A stretch of DNA of 64,000 nucleotides from Hygrophila difformis. Taxonomy: Eukaryota; Streptophyta; Magnoliopsida; Lamiales; Acanthaceae. Made by a program: the position numbers and the translations under genes. Under the pieces are notes generated by a model that had not been told where the DNA came from, made no database searches, and saw nothing but the letters and a program-made list of their open reading frames with translations. Position 1 is the stretch's first letter, and every line of letters begins with the position of its first letter. Where the stretch lies: the NCBI GenBank assembly GCA_030278955.1, contig JAOANR010000014.1, forward strand, positions 18,106,068 to 18,170,067, read 5' to 3'. This document shows positions 54,991-64,000 of the stretch, one piece after another.

Positions 54991-55432
54991 GATTGTATAT
55001 TATTCTACTTAGTATATGGTGGATGATTGTGCTAATAAATTTTTTCTCTCTCATGCAATCTATGATCCATTACCAGATATTGCACTACATGCTCAATTGT
55101 TTAATATATGTATTGAAAAAAAATGATGATTGGCTTTGGAAACTCCAAAAATTTGAATTTACTTGGAAATCTAGCAAAATTATATCTGCCTCTTCAACAT
55201 GCTATATATACTTATTTTATAGGTCCTATAAAGTAGCAGCTGCGCAGTGATTGATCGACATGGCTCCCATGCTGGCACAACATGTACTGGGGTGGTTTAT
55301 AACCATTGGATTCAAAACTAAATCAATGGTTAATATTGATTGCAGGGATAAATTTGTCATTGTACATTTTAAATTTAAATAGTATAAAATTATACTAATG
55401 ATTACTTTCTTCACTTAATAATTCTGTTCTCA
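54991..55432. other. AT-rich spacer
   Basis: Nothing recognised. The frame at 54993-55250 has no family features. Confidence 0.5.
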
Positions 55433-55434
55433 TA

Positions 55435-56849
55435 CTTCCTCCATTTTTAAACTTTTGCTACGGGCCCACAGTGCACGTTGTTCAATTCACATTTTAAATC
55501 ATTAATAACTCAATTTTAGTACAAATAAAAATTCTAAAACTTGGATATTTAAAAACTACAAGATGAAACGAATCTAATAAGATCTCACTTGACTATATTT
55601 TAACTTGTATAACTATGATGAAAATTGGAATAAAAGTTGTCCAATGAACAATACAGAATGTAACATATTTCGAGACAAAATATTAGAGTATATTATTTGA
55701 CATTCTGTTTCGGAATATGTCAACATTATGTTTGATATGTTTTACCATTATGTTCTGAGTTTTTTACATTATGTTGGGAATATATAGACATTCTGTTTGG
55801 AGTACATAAACATTCTATTTTCAATATATTAACATTCTGTTTTGAAATATGTCTTCATTCAAAATGACATTTTGTTTCATTTAAATTGACATTATTTTTC
55901 ATTCAAATTGTCATTCTATTTTTTTTTTTTTTAAAAAACATGCTGAAACCTAAGATGGGTTATATTGGTATCATTTATTGGGGATGTTTGGGAATCAACG
56001 GATCCGCTAGCAGATAGCAGATTCGGAGAGAGAATTGTGAGAGGATATGCTGATTGAATCCGCTATATGCTCCTAAATATGCTGGCTTCCAAACATCCCA
56101 ATTGTGTTAGAATCTAGGCATTATGTTTAACTTAAATTGACATTCTTTCTTAATACATCTAGCATTCTGTTTTGTGCAATATGACATTATGCCTTATTAT
56201 TTATGTAATATTATGTTCCAAAGTCATATAAATCTAACAATTATGTTTTCATTCAATATTACATTCTTTGTTAAATTATCATACGTTATGTTACTTCCTC
56301 TGTATTTAAATAATATTAGCGTTTGCATAGTAAATACTATCTTACTCATTTTTTTATTCGTAAATATTTTAAATCTGTAGAAGACATCTTTTATAATCAT
56401 GTTAGAAATTAAGGCAGAATATTAGATATTTCAACATATAATGTTAATAACATAATGTTATATGAATGAAATATATTGACTAAAATATAAGAAAATATTA
56501 GATAATTTAAGACAGAATGTCACTTTATACAAAATAGAATGTTAGATCCTTCAAGACAGAATGTTAGACAATGTTTATAGCCTTATGTTTCCTGAGTTTA
56601 GTTATAACGGTTAGATCCAAATTTTGCAACTATTAATTAGACAACTATTCATTATAATGGTTAGATCCAAATTTTGCAAATTAAAATATAGCAAAGTTGG
56701 ATCTTGTTGGATTTGTATCGTCTTGTAGTTTCTAAAGATTGAACTTTTAGAATTTTTACTTGTACCGAACTTGAGTTATTAATAGTTTAAAATGTGCATT
56801 GGACTGCGTGCACTGTGGGTCCGTAGCAAATAATAAAAAGTAGAGAAAG
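55435..56849. mobile_element. Large Stowaway-like element, 1415 bp, with CATTCTGTTT repeats inside
   Basis: The inverted termini share TTGCTACGG(G/A)CCCACAGTGCACG and degenerate CTTCCTCC ends, with TA on both sides (55433-55434, 56850-56851). The inner flanks carry the window's Stowaway family motif (AATAAGATCTCACTTGACTA; GATCTTGTTGGATTTGTATCG). Between them, CATTCTGTTT/ACATTATGTT words recur on the left half and their inverse (AAGACAGAATGT) on the right half. No transposase frame. Confidence 0.8.
55979..56100. mobile_element. Small nested MITE, ~120 bp
   Basis: GGGGATGTTTGGGAATC to the inverse CTTCCAAACATCCC. It is an insertion inside the larger element. The terminal GGGATGTTTGG fits a Tourist or hAT MITE. 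Confidence 0.72.
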
Positions 56850-56851
56850 TA

Positions 56852-58610
56852 TATTCTAAAAAGTTGTAAAAGCTGTAAAAAGATATAAAGTTAAAATAAA
56901 TTAATAAGGCAAGTAAAATTACATAAATTTCCTTCCCACATCCACACCCTTGATTTGATAAAAAGTAGATCCAATGGCTATTATCTAGAGCAGCATATAC
57001 TGGAAATTTTGGTTCCAGTATAGGAACCATTTCGGTGATTGATACCAATCTAGACAATTGTGCAATGAATAAGATACAATAATATAATATTGATTTTTTT
57101 TAACTATCTTCTTGATAAAGCAACATATGATTTGATGTAATATTATTTTATATACCTATGAGATTTTTAAATTACTTTCATGTAGTAGTAGTATTTTTTT
57201 TTTGAGATGGATATGTCTACCCTAAAAAAAATAAAAAATGGCTATTCAAAAAGAAATTTTAAAAATATATATATTCAAAAATTTAAATTTATTAGGAATA
57301 ATAAAAATTTAAATTGTATAGATTCTCATCTTTATTATAAATGATTTCTAAACTTTTTTTGTTTGACTTAATAAATCTAATCAGATATTCAAAATGAAAA
57401 TAAGAAATGTGCAGATTCCAAAAAAAATAACATTAATTGCAAATGCATGAATTTAATTAATTGTTCTGTAGTAATTTAAAAATGGGATCCGCATTATTTT
57501 ATAGTAGCTTTGGTAGAAGCTTTGCAAATCTATAATATACTAAAATTGAGTATCCTCCAAAAAATTTTCTCCCCAAAACCACTCTTTCATCAATTTATTG
57601 TTATATTAACTAGTCTAACCCGCCCGCGCGATGCGCCAGGCTTAGATTAAAAGTTGAAAGCAAATATTATAAGTGAAAATTATTTCCTAGTATCATTAGT
57701 TATAAGTGGAAAAAAAAAACTATTCATATTGACACACAAAATCCAAAAAACAATTTTTTTGCTTGACAAAATCCAAAAAACAATTGTGGTGTGAGTACCA
57801 ACAACATAATTACATATTACAATTAAAATTGACTCTATCACTACAAACCAAATGGCTAATAACCACCCCTCTCTATATGCCTGGGTAAAAAGAAATTTAA
57901 TAGTAGAAAAAATTAAAGTAACGTAAATGTTCAAAATAACATTAGTATTAATTTATAAGATTTAGTAAATTATGAATTTGAACTAAATATCATATATTTT
58001 TACCTAAAAAATAGTCATGTATACAAAATTAAAATTTATTTATTTCATAAATTCAATTTCAAATTTGAATGTTCCATACATATACGACTCTCAAATTTCA
58101 TATGCAATTAGTGAATAAAATATCATATCATCGGTTAGCAATCCATGAGGATTATTACACTTTTAGAACAAATTAAAATAGAATAAAAGAAAAAATAATA
58201 GTTTTCAAATTGAAACTTTTCTACTCAATAGAATTTTACAATATTATAGTAAAAAATATAAAGAGCAAAAATAATCCACCCGTGTGATGCGCCTCAAATG
58301 ATAATATTGTGTATGAAATATTTATGTGGTAATATATTATAATTTTCGATTGAAAATCACATTATTTTAATAATTAATATTTTAATTACGAATTATTAGG
58401 TCGCTCATTCTCATTGTGAGAATATGTATAGATAAAAGAACTAACACAACAATAGTAAGAAAATAATATTACATTTTATTTGTTTTCAGTGAAAAAATAT
58501 GTTAGAACTTTACATATTGTGAAGACAAAAATCATATATATTGTAAAATTTTCATGTATAGAACATATTAAGTTATAAATTATATTATTAGATGTGACAT
58601 TATCACATTA
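56852..58610. other. AT-rich non-coding stretch
   Basis: No gene. Two copies of a motif of the type CCCG(C/T)G(C/T)GATGCGCC lie at about 57624 and 58281 (ACCCGCCCGCGCGATGCGCC and CACCCGTGTGATGCGCC). This motif recurs in plant repeats of uncertain class. Confidence 0.55.
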
Positions 58611-58716
58611 AATGGGTTAGACAACGGGCTGCTGCCCGAATAAATCTTTAAAAATTAAATCTGAATGGGTTAGACAACGGGCTGCTGCCCGAATAAATCT
58701 TTAAAAATTAAATCTG
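58611..58716. repeat. Perfect tandem duplication, 2 x 53 bp
   Basis: The unit starts AATGGGTTAGACAACGGGCT and contains the small inverted repeat CGGGCTGCTGCCCG. The two copies are identical, so the duplication is recent. Confidence 0.93.
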
Positions 58717-60499
58717 AAAAGATATAACGGCTCTAAAAATCTTTAAAGAAAGGATTAAACATTGGCCATTACTTTAATTAAAAGATACAATAGTTAACCG
58801 GTGGCAATTACTTAAATTTTTGCATTCAATAACACTGTGGAATAAATTAATTAAAATAAATACAATTCTATTTGAAGCTCTCAATCCCCACAAATGTAGC
58901 TAAACTTACAACATCCATAATTTCATCTAACATCTCATAAATCTCAACTATTATGCCACTATAATTCATTTTCAACTTGCACTTTAGAATTGTTACACGG
59001 CCAAAGAGATCAATGGTGCTTTTCCTTATACAAAACTGAATACACAACTATCAAAACTGAAGAAAACAATACTTGTATGTTATACAAAAGCAAATATAGA
59101 GAACGAATAAGTTAGATTGGAACAGATAGTTTTTTCCACCATACCTGATAGCAATTAAATAAATGAAACGAAAAAAGCTAGGCATAAAAACATCCCCACC
59201 AATCAAATAGATTCTAATATAATAAAAGAACACAATAGTAAATTGCGAAGAAAATCGATTTGCTAAATACATTTTTACAATCAGTGTGGTTAAGAAAATA
59301 TAAGGGTTTTACCTTGTGATATATATCAAGAAATATACCCTGCAACAAAAGATGAAAATAGAAACTGCAACCACACATTTTCACTACTAAATAAGGGCAA
59401 ACGAAGTTTCTGCTTATTCCATGAACTAAGATTCGTCAATAAGTAAAAATTATTTGGATTTAAAGAAATGCAATTTGACAATCAACTCAAATAAAGATAA
59501 TCTGGAATAAGCAGTAAAAGCAAGGCAAAATGTATTCGAATGATACAACTAATAACTTTACAAACAGATTCATAACGAAACTTGTTAAAAGTTTGTTTCT
59601 GTTAAGTGCATCTATGACACATACCTATGCTTAGTAAATCAAAGATTGTGATCAAAGAAGATGATGTAAATAAAATAAATCAAGTGCATCGATGTAGAAG
59701 TCAAGGTTGAAAACTGCAAGCCAGAAAAAACTTTAAACATAATACTGTTCTAACCGAACATGGTTGACAAAGAAAGAGCAAAGCACTCACATACTTCCCT
59801 GGATCACTGCAAAGCTGAGCACCAACCATCAAAAACCACAGAAAAATTAAGGGGAGACTTATTCTTAGTTTATTAAGACTCCTATCAAAGCTAATACAGT
59901 CAAAAATAATAATTTTCTTCATTTAATGTACCAAAGTTCAAGCATTGACCGATAATTATTCAAGCCAAAAAATAGCAACGATGGAACCCGGTTCTACTTT
60001 TGTGTATTTCAAACGATCTCAAGGCCTGCAGTCACCAAATCAAGTATAGAATGAGAAAAAAATATATGAAAAAATTTCTCACATAACCAAAAATTGGTAG
60101 CAGTTGGTTAGAACATTCCAAAATTAAATAAAAATTGGTAGCATTTCTTTTTCAATAGTTTGTGCCATTACCTAAAACTGAAACTTTCAAACTTTACAAC
60201 CTTCCAAAAAAAAATTGAATATACCAATGTATATATCATCAGCAGTTACATCCTACATGGGTCCCGATACAACTATTTCAACATTAAATCGAATTAAGGA
60301 AAAGAAAACATCACAATAACATTATAATTATTGTATGCATTAATATAAATGAAATCAGAAATAAGTACAGGAAAATAAGTGTTTCACTATTTCAGACAGC
60401 AACAAAGAGGAAGAAAGAAAAATATATCTTTATGAGAATCTATATTAAAAAAAAAAAGAATGAAGAAAAATAAATCTTTCTTAAAAAATCTCAATTAGT
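58717..60499. other. AT-rich non-coding stretch
   Basis: No supportable exon on either strand. The minus-strand frame at 59701-59922 has no family features. Confidence 0.5.
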
Positions 60500-61025
60500 G
60501 TAATAAGGTATGAACCAAATTGCTAACATTACAAAATTATATAAACATATCTTTACCAAATTGACAACATTCCAAAACAAAAATAAACTTATCTTTAATA
60601 AATTAATTCATTCCAAAATCATATAAACAGAAACATGTCCTTAATACAAAATTCATTCCAAAATCATCTAAAGATATCCTCAAACATATATTTATCAAAT
60701 TGACAACATTCCAAAATTATATAAACCTATACTTAACAAATTTAATTATACAATATCCTTAACAAATATATAATCATATGATTCATTTCCAAAATTATAT
60801 AAACATATCTTTAATATATTCTTGATATAAATGTTGGAAAAAAATTAATACAAATGGTTATATCCTTAATAAACATTTCCAATACTTTTATACAGATCCT
60901 TAATAAATTATACAATCATATGCTTCATTTCCAAAAGTATATAAACAAAAAGATGTTCTTAACAAAAGTATAAATTATAGAAATTATAGGAATAAAATGT
61001 TCCAAAATTATAAATTATAGAAATT
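60500..61025. repeat. Degenerate AT-rich minisatellite
   Basis: Units of about 45-55 bp built on CATTCCAAAATTATATAAACATAT(C)CTTAA/TAAAATT recur about ten times with drift. It ends in the palindrome AAATTATAGAAATTTCTATAATTTT near 61009. Confidence 0.7.
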
Positions 61026-63450
61026 TCTATAATTTTGATAACAAAAAAAGTTCGATACTATATAAATTTTCCTATATAATTTTTCATTTAAATAGTAAAG
61101 AAATTTTCTTTTCGAACAAAAGAGATCGTTTTAAATTATTTACAAAAAATTATATAGTTAAGATACTATGTGGGAATAAATTTGATCCTATAACTAAGAA
61201 TATTGGACACATCATAAAAATTACAAATTTAATATCCAAAAGAAACAATAAATATGTAATTACTTATTAGTTATTTAGTTGTTCTATAAAAAATGAGTAA
61301 CAAAATGTACAACTTGGGAAAATTTAAATAAAATACCGTATTAGGATTATATAATAAAGCTTAAGACAGAAAAAACAAAAAACACATTCTTGAAAAAAAA
61401 ATATATTAAATTTATTGACATATGAGACCAATATCAAACCTGGTGAAATGATGATGGTCTGTCTTGTTGCAATTTATAATGAAGGAAGAGATAACTTCAA
61501 AACACTTCCACTGTCGATGACTCTTAGTAGTCCTACAAATGAAATGGCAATTGCATAAATTATGTCAAAAGAGCCAACAACATATGCATCTCCAATTCAA
61601 GTTCCCATTGTCATAAAGTTTATAAATCATATTTAATAGACCATAAACAGACATCAGTATGCTAGGAAGCAGAGAGGATTATAATGACATGAATAAGAGT
61701 TTAGAACTGTATACCTCAACCTCATTTAAGCTCTTTTTGCCAAGATTCAAGAATAGTGAATTTTTTTTAAGCTGCATCATCCCTGTAGAAAATATGAGAG
61801 CCGAAGCAAAGAATGAGGAAAGGAGAACAATATTGCAGAAAAAAATAGAGCAAGAACATCAATATTGGGAATCAAATAGTCCACATCAATTATTGTTCAT
61901 GTGAGCAAGAACATCAATATTGGCAAAAACCCAATAGAAAGTGCATGTTTTTATGTCCTGCTAAAACCCATACTAAAAAGGTTCTCAAGCCCTACTGTAC
62001 TAATTCATAAAAGTTCGGTAGTAGATCACTGGCAATAAAATATTGAAACTTGGGTGTGACGAAATTTAATTAAAATTCCATTCAATTTACACTGATTATT
62101 AAACCATAAACAGTTTAGTTATAAAGTTGTCAAAGTAAATTCGATGCATCAAAGGCCAGAGTATTAAAATTTTGGAATTATGTGAAATAAATAAATAAAT
62201 AAGATGCTTTGATGAATATTCAATAGGATCAACACCAATATTGGCAACAATTTCTTCAGCAGTAACATAATAGAAGTGAGTGTTCCCATTCAATTTAATT
62301 GACTTTGGAAGAAACTTCCACAAATTTTTATTTTTATTTTTAAAAATTTTATGAGACTTTTAGGCTATCAGTAAGGGATGGTGCCTCTGCATTGCAAAGA
62401 TAAAACTTTCTTACCCAGTAATCACTTCATTACAAAGGTATTCATACATTAATTATACTTCCAACAAGTTTTACTACACTAAGACGAAGCAATTATCACA
62501 GGAAAAAAATCAATCGAAGCGTTTATCTAAAAACCAAATCAGGCAATACAAATACCTTACTTTCTGAAACGCAAATCTGACCATCCTATGAATCCCTTAA
62601 TTGATTTGAAATCTCACAACCCTTGCATCCGCACCCCTGGCCAGGTTATTCTGCAACACCTCGGCAGCAAGGTCGCCAGAGCAGCGAAAAAATATGTGAT
62701 ACGTATTAAACACCAAAAGCACTTTAACATTGCACGCTACAAAAAGATCAGTCATCGGACTCTGAGTAATGGTATATTCAAGGAAAAATCATCCATAATA
62801 TTCAATGAGTTAATGCAAAAATATTGCTCAATTTGCAAAATAGTATAACCTTAATTCAAAGGCTGTTGATTCGGTAAACTTTAACATCATGGCCATGGAA
62901 CAGAATTTTCCTTCAGCGTAAATTTCAATACTTGCTCACATGGTCAATGCAATGGATTCTAAAAAGAAACTTAAAACTGATCTTTGAAAATAAAACAGAC
63001 CATACCTTGATTCCCATTCTCATTTCTCTGTAGTCAAGTTACAGACAATCATATTGAGCATATCCCTCTATGTCGTGAACATATTGATATTAGTTATTTT
63101 TCCATAAACCGAACCTGAAAGTGGAAAAAGGGAACAGAGAGAGAATAACAGTTAGCAATTAGCATTACCATAAGTGTATCACTAAGGGGGATTCTTGTAT
63201 AAGAAGTTGGGAATTGGGGACCAAATGATTCCCAAACCCATTGTTTGGCCAATACTTTGATTCCCAGTCATTAAAATAAATAAAGCCATAAAAATTGGAT
63301 TATAAATGAAACTTTTATAACTATCAACAAAGAACAATATACAAATATTGAAATATTATATATCTCTTCAGTACAGTAAAGCATTTGTCAGTAGTGGATG
63401 CAGCTTTGAAATTTTCCGGTGTATAAAATAGTAAGCATTTTGTAACTGCA
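61026..63450. other. AT-rich region, possibly introns of the gene ending at 63738
   Basis: One possible exon is 61790-61886 (after CCTGTAG). It encodes the charged, helix-prone ENMRAEAKNEERRTILQKKI on the plus strand, the same strand as the two terminal exons. I could not join it to them in a defensible way. A minus-strand frame at 62099-62323 (TAEEIVANIGVDPIEYSSKH) also looks protein-like but lacks clear splice sites. Confidence 0.3.
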
Positions 63451-63451
63451 G

Positions 63452-63738
63452 TATTGGAGAACAGGCCATGTTGTGCAGATGGTGCAAGCAAGGCGCCAAG
63501 TTGTTCTTGATAACATCCGTGACAATGATGAAATCACAGTTAGTTATCAAAAGGTTGTGTGCCCCATGAGCATTCATATCTTCCATTTTTGCCTGTGTTC
63601 AGGGAAAAAGCTTATTTCATTATGTGTTCAGGGAAAAAGCTTATTTCATTCTGTATTCTATAGGATATTGAAGCAAATGAAAGACACATGTGCCAACTTC
63701 AAGAGATGATCGATGAATCCATCAGCGTATGGAAATAA
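63452..63738 (+). CDS. Probable last two exons of an unrecognised gene
   Basis: Exon 63452-63553 (acceptor CTGCAG, donor AAAAG|GTTGTG) encodes YWRTGHVVQMVQARRQVVLD and then NIRDNDEITVSYQK. Exon 63664-63738 (acceptor CTATAG) encodes DIEANERHMCQLQEMIDESI, then SVWK and stop TAA. Both are multiples of three, and the joined frame reads as a charged alpha-helical, possibly coiled-coil C-terminus. I do not recognise the family. Upstream exons are not identified, so it may also be a fragment. ACAGTTAGTTATCAAAAG near the first donor offers no better alternative. Confidence 0.5.
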
Positions 63739-64000
63739 AATATATTTGTGTATTCTCAGTCAATACAAACCGCTGGTACACAAATATTTGCTTTAAATAA
63801 AAATTGCAGATTAAATTTTATATCTGTTCACGGTATGCAATTAAACATTTAGAATCGAATTGAAATGAAAAGGGAAATTACATCATAAAAACCTCACCAA
63901 GGCATTTTGTCGAACATCTTTTAGGCATATAGTTAGCAACATGAAATTAATAGCAACATTAACACTCCAAATCCAACATTAAAACAGGAAAAATCATACA
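63739..64000. other. Terminal AT-rich stretch
   Basis: Likely 3' flank of the gene ending at 63738. Nothing else recognised. Confidence 0.5.

Noticed and set aside
62588..62848. 86-codon plus-strand frame
   Set aside because: No recognisable domain, and no splice sites link it to the exons at 63452 onward.

Overview
The window is nuclear DNA of a dicot flowering plant, most likely an asterid. The signs are intron-containing genes, TA-flanked Stowaway MITEs, plant Copia and Gypsy LTR elements, a CC-NB-LRR gene of the type common in Solanales and Lamiales, and plant defensins. The asterid placement is my inference from protein style, not from a search. The sequence is AT-rich and mostly transposable elements, with four kinds of host gene: an NLR immune receptor, two paralogous defensins, a 14-exon TFIIIB subunit (BDP1) gene, and fragments of others.

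Layout. 1-10110: a Sirevirus-like Copia element whose left LTR is cut by the window edge. It is inserted in the LRR region of an NLR paralog, of which only a 3' fragment (10111-10600) is visible. 11767-13512: a Stowaway element and a fold-back Mutator-like element with a 10-bp target duplication. 13823-16847: an intact CC-NB-LRR gene, followed by a decayed duplicate of its 3' end and two leftover exons of an iron superoxide dismutase gene. 18.8-22.5 kb: MITEs, a SINE and a CACTA end. 22656-28459: two defensin genes about 5.4 kb apart in the same orientation, separated by a 5'-truncated LINE and SINEs. 29419-34225: a minus-strand Gypsy fragment (3' LTR and pol C-terminus) broken by a 2.1-kb Athila/Tat-type LTR carrying an intact PBS.

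37716-43233 (minus strand) is a BDP1-like gene. I could follow it exon by exon with consistent splice phase to 752 codons. It carries a solo LTR in one intron and a hAT-like element with an 8-bp target duplication upstream of the coding start. 48303-50361 is a second copy of the 2.1-kb LTR in the opposite orientation. 50.9-52.4 kb holds clusters of 25-bp GC-rich quasi-palindromes in otherwise AT-rich DNA. 53.4-63 kb is AT-rich with MITEs, a LINE tail and simple repeats. The last 300 bases show what look like the final two exons of an unrecognised plus-strand gene.

Functionally the left half is a defence neighbourhood (NLR, broken NLR paralog, two defensins). There is no sign that the genes are co-regulated, and the BDP1 gene is an unrelated housekeeping neighbour. 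The most unusual observations are the His/Gly-rich insertion just before the defensin domain in both paralogs, the quasi-palindrome clusters, and the well-delimited nested insertions around the BDP1 and NLR genes.
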